DNA from: Astropecten irregularis
Lineage: Eukaryota; Echinodermata; Asteroidea; Paxillosida; Astropectinidae
Length of the DNA stretch: 64,000 bases
NCBI GenBank assembly: GCA_963971285.1
Contig: OZ020249.1
Location: forward strand, 10,280,256-10,344,255
Reading direction: 5' to 3'
Both the position numbers and the translations under genes were made by a program. The notes beneath the pieces are model-generated. The model did no database searches, was not told the origin of the DNA, and was given only the letters and a program-made list of their open reading frames with translations. This document shows positions 33,000-44,265 of the stretch, one piece after another (the first letter of the stretch is position 1; each line of letters begins with the position of its first letter).

Positions 33000-33146
33000 G
33001 GGTCGATTTCACGAAGCCCTACGATCGATCGTAACTCGAGGTACGAAGGATAACCCATCGTATCCTACAATTCCTAAGTAGGGCTGCAATGCATTATAAG
33101 TCCTACGATTGATAGTAAGTTACGATGAGTTTGGTGATATCGAACT
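33000..33146 (+). mobile_element. Family H MITE, copy 2
   Basis: 147 bp, GGGTCGATTTCACGAAGCCC to TTGGTGATATCGAACTC, with CTACGATCGATCGTAACTCG and the CATCGTATCCTACAATTCC centre. Confidence 0.85.
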
Positions 33147-33151
33147 CTTGT

Positions 33152-33275
33152 GGGCCATTTTTACTAAGCCCTACGATCGATCGTAACTCGAGTTACGAAG
33201 GATCGTAAGGCATCGTATCCTACAATTCCTATGTAGGGCTGTAATGCATCATAAGTCCTACGATTGATAGTAAGT
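33152..33275 (+). mobile_element. Family H MITE, copy 3, tandem to copy 2
   Basis: Follows copy 2 after 5 bp in the same orientation. It starts GGGCCATTTTTACTAAGCCC and loses its right end after GATAGTAAGTTA. It has CTACAATTCCTATGTAGGGC as in copy 2, but its own GGATCGTAAGGCATCG variant. Confidence 0.8.
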
Positions 33276-33717
33276 TATTCATTGGACTGGTGTCATCACC
33301 ACAATCATGATGCTACACTGTGAACCCACCATGCAAATATCATTTGATTGGTTTTGACCTTCAGTGTCAGTTCGTTTTGTTTATGGGCGTATCTTTGTCT
33401 ATCTGTCCGTTCGGTTGTGACCTCATCATTTCCGTTCGTTCTGTCAGTCCTTTGCATTTATCTCTCTGTTTATCTGCTTGTCTGATTCAGGCCTTGTCCT
33501 CGCTGATGATTCCGTCTGTTCGTCTTCTTATCTCGTTACCTGTCTGCTTTGCTTCGCCATGAACCCATCAAGTTAGTTGATTCGGCCAGTGCTGTGTTCA
33601 TATCTGTTTATCTGTCCTTGCAAAGAAAAACCTCTCTTCCTGTGGAATTGATCTCCTTATACTCTTCATTCTGTCTATGTATACACAACATGAGCTTGTC
33701 ATACTCGTTGCTTTTTA
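33276..33717. other. Unassigned pyrimidine-rich sequence
   Basis: TCTGTCTATCTG-type words are frequent (33390-33640). No gene recognised. Confidence 0.4.
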
Positions 33718-34085
33718 AAAGGTACAGTAGAGGATTGGTGACATAACCAAACAGAACTGTTCACATATTTACGTATAATTTTCAGGATATGAAGATGTTG
33801 CTGGTAGAAACATACCTTTAAATTATATCCTTCTGAAATGATGATTGTATTTATACAGAAATTGGTAAAGCAAAGACCGAAAACAGTTTTGATCTCAGGG
33901 TAAGATCAAAACCATTCTTTATGATTGTTTGATATAAGAAACATTGAGTCAGGTTTTCGCTATTTTCTCGTGACTCAGATGTCTGATTGAGCTCAAATTT
34001 TCGCAGGTTTATTAGTTCATGTACATGCTGGATCAAACAAAGTGTGAGCGCTGTTCTGTGACCTTTACCAATCATCATACCTTTA
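33718..34085 (+). mobile_element. Family B MITE, copy 6
   Basis: Full-length forward B element, AAAGGTACAGTAGAGGATTG to ATCATACCTTTAA, TTAA on both sides, centre GATCTCAGGGTAAGATC. It lies 81 bp upstream of an A element. Confidence 0.85.
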
Positions 34086-34166
34086 ATCTGTATGCATTTA
34101 CTCTATCCTTCTTTTGGGTTGTTACCATTTTCCCTGTTTCTTTCAAGAAATGTTACTCCTCTTATT

Positions 34167-34520
34167 AAAGGTAGTATCATACTTTGGTAAGAAACTAAAA
34201 AAAAAAACAGAAATGTTCACAGATTTACGTATAACTTACAGGGTATGAAGAGGATGGTGGTAGAAACATTACGTTAAAATTGTGTATTTATCCAGAAATT
34301 AGTAAAACAACGACCGAAAATATTGTTGATCTTTTAAAAGATCAAAAATAAAAGAGAAAAGACTCAAAAAATACTGTGGCTGTTTTTTACTGTTTTTTTT
34401 TTCAAAAAGTGGACACCGTATGGGACTGAAATTTTCACAGATGACTGTTACTGTATCTGTCTCGATATTTTTGCCCACGAATCTGTATTTCTTTGATAAA
34501 AACCTTCTGATATTACCTTT
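34167..34520 (+). mobile_element. Family A MITE, copy 6
   Basis: Forward A element. Left end TTAAAGGTAGTATCATAC; central GATCTTTTAAAAGATC exact. The right end is eroded to TTCTGATATTACCTTTATT, so the right TTAA is lost. Confidence 0.85.
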
Positions 34521-35395
34521 ATTCTTGGAATATGTCTATTTAGTTACCCGAGGTTACAGCGTGATCGGAAACGAGATCCGTTTAGTTACATCTGCTATTT
34601 CCGTAGCTGAATATCAGATCATCTTCCCAGCTTCTCAAAACATTTCCTCTTCTCTTCACAATTTCCAATTTTATGAGCAATCATACAAAAAAGAAAAAAT
34701 ATATTTGCCAACGACAAGAAGCTTATACATTTCGCCGGCAGCAGAAACTAGCGCATTGGCGCGGAAATATCGTATTTATTCAAGCAATCATCACTCTAAT
34801 TTACCGGAATTAATGATTTTCTTCGCTATACCTTGGAAAGAAACTGTGTAGAAGGGTGAAAAGAGAGAGAGAAAACAGCCGATTGTTAGCCTAAGGTAGG
34901 AAAACAGTGTTAAGGGAATTAGGCAGAGACGGGTCCGTTGAGATTAGGGCAGTTGGTTATCGGTCGTGAAGTGTGCAACGGGAGGTTTCTTCGCCCCTGG
35001 TCGAACCCCGCGATCATCGGGGTGTTTTTTTTCCGGAGTGTTGTTTTTGTCTATAAATTTGGTCGATTTTTTTTTTCTCTCGCAGGAAAATTGTGTTAAA
35101 ATTGAACTAGCCCTGAAAAAAAAAGGTGAAGGACTGTTTTCTGTTCGCGAATGAACAACTTATACCTTTTTTGATAAATTGATAATGATAAATGTGTTTC
35201 CTTGTTTTCACGGTGTTTTAGGACTGTATTGAATGTCATTGGCATTTTCAAGCATTTTGGAAGAGGGGTTCATTAAAAATGTACGTACCCCACAAATGAT
35301 ATTTCCATAAATGACATGGGTGTCGCCATTTTGAATATTTTTGGACACTGTACACTTGCCAGCGGTTAAAAAGAGTCTGTTATAATTCTTTTTGT
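34521..35395. other. Unassigned; non-repeat block 34540-34850
   Basis: 34540-34850 is open in one forward frame (143 codons from 34420, beginning inside the A element). The frame crosses a repeat boundary and has no recognisable domain, so it is not called a gene. Confidence 0.35.
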
Positions 35396-35397
35396 TT

Positions 35398-35505
35398 ATA
35401 ATCATCAAATAACCACAAGGGAAACTGACTGAATAAAGTCATTGAAAAGTGAACAAAGAAAAAAAATGAGTGGAGTGGGATTCGATTCTTTTTAGTTAAC
35501 TTCAA
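35398..35505 (-). mobile_element. SINE 3' part, reverse
   Basis: ATCATCAAATAACCACAAGG, then GAAACTGACTG, TCATTGAAAAGTGAACAAAG and GTGGGATTCGATTC are the inverse of the SINE tail and B box at 27.57-27.66 kb. Confidence 0.7.
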
Positions 35506-35512
35506 TTTTCAT

Positions 35513-35660
35513 TGTCATTTTAGCCTTTGAGAAAGATCCTGCTAGGATCGAAACGCGTCAGGCCCTCCTAACTCCACGCATTTCATATATTTCAGGTCAT
35601 CATTCTTTTGGATGGTGAGCAGTTTGCAGCAGTTTATTACTTGTAGCCTATTACTACTTC
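35513..35660 (+). mobile_element. Penelope-like terminal-repeat fragment, uninterrupted
   Basis: CCTTTGAGAAAGATCCTGCT, AGGATCGAAACGCGTCAGGC, CCTCCTAACTCCACGCATTT, then GCAGCAGTTTATTACTTGTAG. GATCCT-GCT-AGGATC forms a perfect stem II directly before GAAACGCGTC, but TTTGAGA stands where a hammerhead needs CTGATGA. Confidence 0.65.
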
Positions 35661-35850
35661 ATCTTGGTCAGAGAGGCCCCTGGTAAAAACCGAACATTAG
35701 AATCACTGTTTATTTCGTAGTTTGTGTGGAATTGACAGAGTATATAGGTCTATACTTGAAATGTGCCCTTTTGGCTTAATGAACAAGATTTTGTCGTCAG
35801 AAAAAATCCAATGGCAAGTGTGTTAGTGGTGTCCAAAGAAAGTGTTGCTC
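35661..35850. other. Unassigned sequence
   Basis: Nothing recognised. Confidence 0.4.
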
Positions 35851-35895
35851 GCCCACGTGACTTATAAATATTCATGAGCAAGCGATGACGTCACA
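35851..35895 (+). promoter_or_regulatory. E-box, TATA and CRE cluster
   Basis: CCCACGTGAC, TATAAATATTCATGAGC and GATGACGTCACAGG occur within 45 bp. The flanks are mirrored (AGTGTTGCT upstream, AGCAACACACT downstream at about 35941), so the cluster lies in a roughly 120-bp loose inverted repeat. Promoter function is inference. Confidence 0.35.
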
Positions 35896-36387
35896 GGGAA
35901 ACTGCAAAATGTAGGCTCTGCCAGTCCTTTTAGACGAAAAAGCAACACACTCGCTGAGGTCAAACATCCTTACTGCAGCTTCTTAAGTATGTGACACATG
36001 TTGTTCTTACCTCATCAACGAGTTAGCCTGAACTTTGACCTATTCGACGAGGTTGAAATTGCACTGAGGGTCATGAGTGGGCAGTTGGCCAGATGTCAGA
36101 ATGACCATAGCTGGACCAGCTATTGAAAGGCAAAATACGAACGTCCCATCCTGTAAAGATCTTCAGGAGTGTGTCAAGTTCCAACCGACAAAAAAGGTGA
36201 TGAATGGAACAGCCACACTTGGGATGATATTGGAAAGTCCTTTGCCAGATCGTCAGAAGTAATTGATCTCTGTTTTCGTAGATGTGTCCCACTTCTTTGC
36301 ACCCAAATCACAGATCAATACGTCCATCTCACTAGGCCGCACCCTGCTGGAATGGATTGCCTCTCCTCCACCGACAAACAAAAAACA
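35896..36387. other. Unassigned sequence
   Basis: Several overlapping 60-76-codon frames on both strands, none recognisable. Confidence 0.35.
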
Positions 36388-36975
36388 AAGTGCTAAAATC
36401 AGCACTTGTAGTGCAATTTGTTTGCCTTTCCAGGTGCTTGTATACAGTGACTGCTCTCGGGGTGCTCATTTAGCACCCATCAGTAGCTGTTAAAAAGCAT
36501 GTTCAATTCAATTGAACATGCTTTTAATTGTACCTGTATTGCGGCTCCCTTGCATCATCAGTATAGCTCTGGTATGATATTGTGATATTTCACTTCATAC
36601 ATACGGAATAATTTGAAAATGGCGCCACAGTTACGCCAGCACTACCGCTCGAATTAACGTGCCCAGCGCCCATTTTTACAAAACACGAATTATTATCAAA
36701 TCTAATTGTCATGATCACAATAATAATTTGTACTGCAACATCACACTTTGCTTAGCAATTAGGATTGATGCATAATTTAAGATTAATCTGTATTGTTTGT
36801 GAAATCTACCGCAGTTGTCACAAAAATCACGTTTCACGTTTGCTCTTTAGGTGCTATTGAGGAGACAGCACCTATTTTCAGCACCTCAGAAACCTTTTAC
36901 CCCTGTGGTGCTGAATTTTGCACCTGAGGTGCATTTTATAAAGTAGCACCTGACTTATAGCACTTTTTTTTTTAG
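36388..36975. repeat. AGCACC/GGTGCT-rich foldback cluster
   Basis: Small hairpins AGTGCTAAAATCAGCACT (36390) and GGTGCTCATTTAGCACC (36460), then an exact 16-bp-arm inverted repeat AAAAGCATGTTCAATT..AATTGAACATGCTTTT at 36492-36524. GGTGCT/AGCACC words recur at 36850-36965 before a T-run and AGAGTGTAA. It may be two ends of one decayed element. Confidence 0.6.
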
Positions 36976-38313
36976 AGTGTAACAAGTCAACAAACCGACT
37001 GACCCGACGCTGCCACACCAGAATGGCACATAAACCCCACAAGGAGCTACTCAATAAAGCAGTGCGTAGCTGGATACATAGTTATGACCCTTTTACCAGA
37101 AGCTGCGATATGGCAGCATAGTTGATGTCATAGCATACGATCGTCTTAGATGAAGATAAATTGGAAAGAAACAGAATATTCTGTTCCAAGGAATAATATA
37201 GGTTACTTTAAGAGATTTTTCATAACGTCTGCTATCGAGCTATAAACCCATCGTATTAAACGAGTCTTTGAAAATGGTTGAAAGATGATAGATGACCGAT
37301 TTTGGACTATTTTCTTAGTAATGACGTTTTGGAGTTTTCTCAAAAGTCACCAAATTGCGTCTTTAAAGATGGATCTGAGGATAAAGAATGGTTGACAAAT
37401 TAATACCGAGCCCCGAGTTGGGGAAATGCAGTCCCCACGGCGGGGACTATTATTGCACTGACAAAGCGCCATCAATGTCTACCTTAGTATTTAGGTATTA
37501 GGTATTAACCTCGTTCTCAAATCTTCTCCAAGCATTTTGTCAGTATCTTCTAGGGTTTGTTGCCTGCTCTCGTGGTTTACCACTAGTTCGTATAAATCCG
37601 TCCCTTGCCCAAACTATGCCGGCGTTTACGTCAACTCTAGGTTCTATAACTCCCGCCACACAAAAACATCTTGTAGGTTTTTTTTTTCTTTTTTGAAAAA
37701 TAGTTTGGATAGGCCTAATGTCATACAGCCCGTGTGAGCGCGGATCGCATTTCGTATTTGCCAATAAAACCCATGAAACCCAAGCCGTGGCGTGTTTCTC
37801 GCTGGCCCAGGTACATCACCCGGAGCTACCCAATTTGAGAAAAATTACCCCCCTGTCCCCCAGGTGCCTCGTCCACAACCACCCCCGGGGGGTGCCAAGC
37901 CGGCGACAGGAAGCGTCCAGTGTTGCTTACAGGTTTTCCTAGGAAGTCTAATTGGCAGTGACATCACTCGTAAACGTCCCCGTTTAACGTGCCTGGGAGC
38001 TACCCCGGGGCAAGCCGTGTTGTGCTGCCCGTCTTCGTTTTCGCAAGGGGGGTAGGAGATGCTTGCGAGTTGAGGTAGAGAGAAGATGGGGGAGACCGCT
38101 CCATCAGCGATCGTTGACCTTTGACCCCGGGGGCTAGCTCTTGAGGCTGACAGTTTAGTCTCTCTAGATCCTCTCCTCTCCGTGGTTCGTGATGTGTCTC
38201 CGTCCTTGATGCATGGTGCGTCGGTGAGATTGTGTAGTGGGGTGTAATTGTAAACGGACAAACCTTCCATCATCGGATACCAAGGAACAACCGTGAAACT
38301 TCAACTTATCATA
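36976..38313. other. Unassigned; GC-rich block 37730-38270
   Basis: The GC-rich block has overlapping long frames on both strands (for example reverse 37845-38273, 142 codons; forward 37718-37942). They shadow one another and none shows a domain. CCCCGGGG-type words are frequent. It may be a regulatory island or an unrecognised exon. Confidence 0.3.
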
Positions 38314-38462
38314 GGGGGTTTACTAAAAACGGAAATATTGGTTGTGGTTTTTCATTGAAGCTGAAGCTCTGTTTTCTTTTTCAAAACAAGAGAATCTACT
38401 TCCGAACCACAGACAAAAGCCTCTATTTGATAGCCGTTATTTCAGAATGGTTTCGTGAACTG

Positions 38463-38538
<76 letters not shown>

Positions 38539-38562
38539 TTGAGCCTCCGTTTCGTAAACGCC
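38314..38562 (+). mobile_element. Family M MITE, copy 2, with long hexanucleotide expansion
   Basis: Left flank TCATA then GGGGGTTTACTAAAAACGG. The middle (TTGAAGCTGAAGCTCTGTTTT, split at 38356-38376; CTACTTCCGAACCAC; AAAAGCCTCTATTTGATA) is the reverse of the middle in copy 1, so this copy has the expansion on the opposite arm relative to the interior. It ends CCGTTTCGTAAACGCC. Confidence 0.75.
38463..38536 (+). repeat. (GAGCCT)n microsatellite inside M element
   Basis: About 12 hexamers with one variant near the end (GAGCTT). The two ORFs reading EPEPEP and SLSLSL here are products of the hexamer. Confidence 0.9.
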
Positions 38563-40572
38563 TCAGCTTCCAAAACACACAAAAGTATATCAGCGGCGTC
38601 TGATTTCAGGCAAGCGCGCGTGTATGAAAATATCTTCAGTCGTTACCGTCATAGCATTTTAGTTGCAAAATCTTGAATTCCTTTTCGAATATCAGGCACC
38701 ATTTTTTTCAATGAAGTGAAAAGAAGCAGCAGTATCTTTTGATATGGAAGCTTGTATGTGAATTTCACATTTAAGTTATTGCAAAAATTGGAAATCTACA
38801 AAACACACGAGCAATGTCGCTTTCAGGATAAAGTCTACACGGTGTATGGTACGGTACCAGACTATAACCTTGACCTAATGCATAATATTATGCAAACTCA
38901 TAATTATTTGACCTATTCAACAGCACACTAGAACCGCTTTACATATCGTACCCCGCAATCTCAACCGATTAAGCTAATTCGCCATCACACGTTATCCCAA
39001 AATAGAAAGAGATTATAGGTCATTTCCACTCGACCACCGACACTACTTTGTGATATAGCGCCCTCTGCCGTCCAACGCCCGCGACTTAATTATTATGCTC
39101 GGCGAAATTAGCCGTTGTAAATACAAAAATGAGCAGCATCGAATGCTAGCAGTTTTGATACATGTAAGTGAAACTACTAGAATGTAATGTGGATAATAAC
39201 GGATTGAAGCAGTATTTTATATCTCAGCTACGCTCTTCTTGTATGGACCAAGCAAACGTTTTCAGCGTTAAGATGCAGTTTCAAGTGAAAAAGATAACCG
39301 TCATTCATAGGCCCAATATTAAACTTCACCGCCAGAAATGCTAATTTCCTGTGAAGCATTACCAGCTGTGTGGCAATCCTCGTTTAAATTTGGGGTTCCA
39401 TTTTTTCACTAGGAAAGGTTTTTGAATATTCAACTCAGATCGTGTGCGATCGGTGTGGAATTAGTTTCTTTGCAGATAAGTACAATCTTTACGTCAGGAG
39501 GAGACTGAGGTTGGTCGTAGAGTTTAGGTTTTGAAATGGCAACTGAAAATAATGCGTGAAATCTCATTTTGGCAGCCAATCAAAGATACGAATCGGTATC
39601 TTTCAGTTTAAATTGTGGATGTCTTATAGCAGTTTTTGTTTGTTTTTGTGAGTGTTGTAGGTGAAATGTGGCCATCGGCCGATACCGCTGTTTTTTGTTG
39701 TCTTAAAAGGTGAATTTGGCGGTTTTTGTCAATGTGGTCTTAAATTATTGAGTATTTTTTTTATTTATAGGGGCGAGAAAACTTGCCTCTGGTTGACTAT
39801 GAAACTGGCTCAGATGTCGGTTGCACGCACGGCTGCCGAAAAGCACCAGCTCCGATCAGAATACTAAAACACACACACAGAAAAACCCTCTCTACGTTTG
39901 GTTGTTTTCAGCATCTTTAAGTCTTGATGAGAACCTAGCTATCAATGTATTCAGAGCACAGATATCCGTACGGTGGCACGGACCATTAGTTCGCGATACT
40001 GTATTAGGGGGTGCGCGGATGTGGGTCGCCGATTGTCGTGGTTGGCGGCAAGGGCTAGAGCACGAGGGGAAGGGGGGAAGATTGCTTCGCATGCCCATCA
40101 GGTCATCAACCAGTCGGCCGTGTATCTATTAGTTGACTCGGGGTCGCATCTTGCAAATTTTCTTCTTCTTCTTTGGGTTGGCCTATCAGGAGTTGTGTAG
40201 GCGCGAGAAAGCCTAATCAATGTGAGTCGAGGTTTGGTGTTAAGCAATCCATCAATGATAATTAACAAGGTTTGGCTAGTTGGTTTGTTGTAAGGATGTA
40301 GGCCTTTATCTTGATCTGAGTGCGAGAGAAGGGTGCGAGTGAGGATTTTTTTCTTTCGGTCTGTGCTATATCGCCGCAGTCATCTCGGACCACGCCGCGA
40401 CGTCGCCACGGCGTACCATCCTGCCCGCATCATCAGTTCAACACCTCTCTCCCTCCCCGTCACTGCTCCGTGGTCAGCCTGTTTTATTATCATCACTCAT
40501 CATCCTAGTTCGGTAGTCCGGTTCTCTTGATATCATTCACGCCATCACCTAAACCTATCCCCCCATCACCAT
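38563..40572. other. Unassigned; GC-rich pockets at 39040-39150, 39960-40090 and 40370-40480
   Basis: 39055-39065 has AGCGCCCTCTGCC (CTCF-like core in reverse). 39960-40090 and 40370-40480 are CpG-rich with overlapping frames on both strands and no recognisable product. No gene called. Confidence 0.35.
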
Positions 40573-41016
40573 ACAGGGTGTCCCAGAAAAAAAACCCCAC
40601 AACACTGTGTCGGGAACCATTATGTTACAATTAAACTGTTTATCAAGTCAAGATTCAGCTACACGATACATGTCTTGGGTATCACCATGTAGAATTTAAG
40701 CAAAATCAGGCTGAAATTGGCTAAAATATGACCATTTGAAAGAGTACTCTTTAATGATAAATTTGCAGTATTCCAGAATAAGTGGTCAATTGCACACATA
40801 ATGTGTATTGAAAGAAAGATGAAAATCGGGTTTTGAAGTTGGGTGATTCAGTCTTAGTTTTTTCCCTCAATTTCTGTCTAATTTAGCTCCAATTCCACAT
40901 GGTGATAGCTAAGACATGGTTGTATCACATATCTGAACCTTGAAGTGGTTAATAACAGTTTAATGTTTATATAATAGTTCTCGACACAAAGTGTTTCGGT
41001 TTTTTGGACACCCTGT
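40573..41016. mobile_element. Family E long-TIR MITE, copy 2
   Basis: 444 bp. ACAGGGTGTCCCAGAAAA left and TTTTTTGGACACCCTGT right. Long inner arms carry AAACTGTTTATCAAGTCAAG / CTTGAAGTGGTTAATAACAG and GTATCACCATGTAGAAT / ATTCCACATGGTGATAGC. Better-preserved ends than copy 1. Confidence 0.85.
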
Positions 41017-41113
41017 GTAGATGCTCTACTTCTCCAACCCAACCTTCCATCGTTCTCCTTTCAAATCACCTTCACCAATATTTCTATCAACACTACCAAC
41101 AACCATCACCATT

Positions 41114-41475
41114 AAAGGTAATATCAAACTTTGGTTTTTATCAAAGAAAATGCAGATTCATGGTCAAAAATATCAAAACAGATACAGTGACAGTAATTTG
41201 TGACAATTTCAGTCCCATATGGTGCCCACTTTTTGAGAAAACAGTGAAAAACGGCCACAGTATTTCTAAAGTCTTTTCTCTTTTATTTTGGATCTTTTAA
41301 AAGATCAAAAGAATTTTCTGTCGTTGTTTTATAATCTTTTCTGGATAAATACAGCATTTCAGGCGGAACATTTTTAACGGTATATTTCTACCACCACCAT
41401 CTTCATATTAAAGTTATAGGTAAATCTGTGAACATTTCTGTTTTGGCTTCTTACCAAAGCATGATACTACCTTTA
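41114..41475 (-). mobile_element. Family A MITE, copy 7
   Basis: Full-length reverse A element, TTAA on both sides, GATCTTTTAAAAGATC intact. A small deletion removes CCCTG near 41408. Confidence 0.85.
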
Positions 41476-42636
41476 ACCATCTCTCACCATCCCATCCCAT
41501 TGTGTTCCTCTACTCCATGTGTTTTATCCCTTTTTCCTCCTCTCCTTTCCTTTTTTTTTTACTCCATGAATAACATTTTAATTAAAGATAAATAGTATTT
41601 CAAAACCGGCTGAACAAATTCGCGGCCGGGCTGGCTGAAAAAAAAATCTTCGTGTGTGATTGAATCCAAACAGTCTCTTGGCCATTTTGCTCGGGTCCCA
41701 CCTCCCTCCTATACTGTCACGAGTGCAGGAGGGAGAGAAAAGAGCTTTTCGAGAAGAGAGGAATTGAGACGGGGTGGAAGGGGAGAGTTTAGATCGGTAG
41801 AAAGCCTGTTGGCCAGAGCCGAGATAATTATCTGGTGCAGGGGGGTTGAGGATTAGAGAGCGGGGGGTTTAGGGCTTGCAGCCGTGGGAGAATCAATCGC
41901 CCTAGCCCCATGGAGTGGATTAGAGCAGCACGGTGAAGACATTAAGGACGGAAAGGAGACGAGAGGGAGAGAACAATTTTTTTTGTCGGTTTGGGAGTAG
42001 GCCAGGTCAGCGCTTAGGTGACAATGTTGGATATCTGCTGGCTTTTTTTTAATGGAAACTGATGGGGGGAGTGGGAAATTCTAGAACTAGGTTAGTGTCG
42101 AGGGAGAATTTTTTGTTTGCGGTTTAAGTGTAAGCCCTTCAAACCCAGTATGACACGAATATCGCTGGGACAATACTGACGGGGGTTATTTGGGTTACTA
42201 TCTGTATTAGGGGACTAGGCTCTATATCATATTGCACCTTCATCAGTATGTGAAGGGAACCGAGTGTAAGTTAAGTGGTAGTGGGTCCGGAAAGCAGCGC
42301 AGCTTCAATACGGCGCAATCCTTCCACGGCGGTTTTAGAAGGCGCATACTTAATAATATACTAACAAATCACCCACTGGATTCCATTTGTCGAGATTTGC
42401 AAACATGCGTAAACTTGTGGTGCCCTTTTTGCCTCTTGCATAACCGTTAGAGGGCGCAATTTGCTATTGTCCACTGTGAATATAATGATAAGGTACATAT
42501 TATTTACCGCGATAATTCCAAAATTTGGTAACCCTGGCTCTGGTTCTAAACTAAGCCACCAGACTGATGAATCAGGGCATTCGCAAAGCACACTGTTCAT
42601 TACAGGACCCAGACTTCCAATATCACTCGCCCTTGT
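41476..42636. other. Unassigned; possible regulatory block 41630-41960
   Basis: The block 41630-41960 is purine-rich with GGCCATTTTGCTCGGG, GATAATTATCTGG (exact dyad GATAATTATC) and GGAGTGGATTAGAG. AGAGGGCGC near 42449 is CTCF-like. Several short frames, none recognised. Confidence 0.35.
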
Positions 42637-43314
42637 CAGTGTCGAAGTACTCGTACTCGAACTCGATCTCGAGTACAACTCGAGTACCAATAAGTACTTG
42701 GCCCGTACTCGGTCATAAGTACTCGAAACAAAAAATCAAGTACTCGGCCTGTACTCGTAATTTCGTACTTGGACTCGTCCCCGGACTCGACCAATTGTAC
42801 TCGGTGAACTCGAGATATACAGATTTTTTCACATTCGTTTTTCGATACTAAACTTATAAAAAATAATGATGAATGTATTGCGTTATCGACTCTATGCAGC
42901 GCATGCATGGAGTATCCCTGGTGCACACTTTTGTATAGTCCTATTCCTATGGAACACTACAGAAATACCAGCGAAATAAATTGCATCCTTCTTTCCATGG
43001 GCTGCATTTTGGATTCATCACACGCGGCATTTTCTAACTAACAATTAGGAGAGGAAAGATCGTATATGTTGGGGAAGAGGTTGTGCAATGTACACAAACG
43101 CGTCCCATTCTTTTGGGCGCATGGCGCAATGTTCTTGTTAATTTACTCGGGATGTACTTAATGTCTTTGTACTCGACCTTGGCCCATGCTCGGACTCTGA
43201 AAAACTCGAACTCGGTTTTTTTTTTAGGCCAAAACTCGATTAAGAAGTACTCGGACTAGGCCCGTACTCGGCACTGTGTGTACTCGGAAAACTCGGTAGT
43301 CGACTACAACACTG
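42637..43314. mobile_element. hAT-like non-autonomous element with ACTCG subterminal repeats
   Basis: 678 bp between CAGTGTCGAAGTACTCG and GTAGTCGACTACAACACTG. CAGTGnTGTAGTCGA is a typical hAT end. Both subterminal 170-200 bp zones are packed with TACTCG, AACTCG or GACTCG words, while the middle (42830-43140) has almost none. The flanks share GCCCTT but not a clean 8-bp duplication. Overlapping small ORFs are by-products. Confidence 0.7.
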
Positions 43315-44265
43315 CCCTTTGGTTGGTAAGAGAAGAGCAATCCAGTCAATAAAACTCATCAGTGTCTGCTGCGTGGGTTCAGTTATACACCAAGCATTCT
43401 GCATCGCCCTCTCTGTAAGTCTCGAGCTGGCGATCGCACGGTCTCACCGAGTCAATGGCCTGTCACAGTAGGCACTTCCGGTCCCTCGTTGCTACAGACA
43501 CACAGGCTCCACCGCCTAGCCCCAGAGATATACACACATCCACACTCACACGGGGTTATATCTATATCAGCATCCCGTCCAAAATGATTGACCATCATCA
43601 TCATCATCATCCCTCCGTCCATTCTTTCACCTGAGGTGATCTTTTGCCAACACCGACCCCACATCTCCTTCACGACGGTCCTCTAGTTATTCCCTTCTTC
43701 CTATTCTTCTTTTTCTTCGTCTTCTTCTTCTTCGTCACCCTTATCTCCCTCGGGACTGAATCAATGCAGATTGACGTGTTTTAGTGGTCCTCGCTTCGGC
43801 AGAGCTGCTTTTAGCTTCCGCAGTGCCCCCCAGCCAAGCGCCGGGGCTGCCAACTCGTATGACACCGCATGCATGGCTAGCTGCATGCATGCTCACCGTA
43901 CACACTTGAACCAAAAAAAAAAAAAAAGACAACAGCGACGACCAAAAACCATCTCGCTATGCTAACGTTGATTAACACGACAAGTAGAGACGGTGAAGGA
44001 TGCGTGTTATGTGGATCTATAGAGACACTCCGTACATGCGATTGGTACTGTGTTTGATCTGTCTGTGTTTGTTTAATTAGCTTAACCCCGCTAGTCTAAT
44101 TGACTCTCGGTCTTTGCTCTGAGTGTCTCAATCTCTTCTCGTTCCCCTTGCCCTTGTCTCCCCTCACTCACGACCTGCCGGCGCAAAACCACCAGAGAAA
44201 CGCTCAAAATCAACACCAAGATCGTCTGTATCCAACAAGAGCCTGTACCGGTGATTATGACAATT
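43315..44265. other. Unassigned; short microsatellites
   Basis: (CAT)n at 43593-43613 and TTCTTC-type runs at 43695-43735. GCATGCATGGCTAGCTGCATGCATGC near 43868-43893 is a near-perfect palindrome. A-run at 43914-43927. No gene recognised. Confidence 0.5.

Noticed and set aside
34420..34851. 143-codon forward ORF
   Set aside because: Starts inside an A MITE (the same start MGLKFSQMTV appears in another copy at 1.65 kb) and crosses the repeat boundary.
37845..38273. 142-codon reverse ORF
   Set aside because: Arg/Pro-rich translation of GC-rich DNA, shadowed by forward frames.
38355..38676. ORFs reading poly-EP and poly-SL
   Set aside because: Direct translation of the GAGCCT hexanucleotide in two frames inside an M MITE.
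42637..43314. Clean 8-bp target duplication for the hAT-like element
   Set aside because: Left GCCCTTGT and right CCCTTTGG share only a shifted GCCCTT; not accepted as a duplication.
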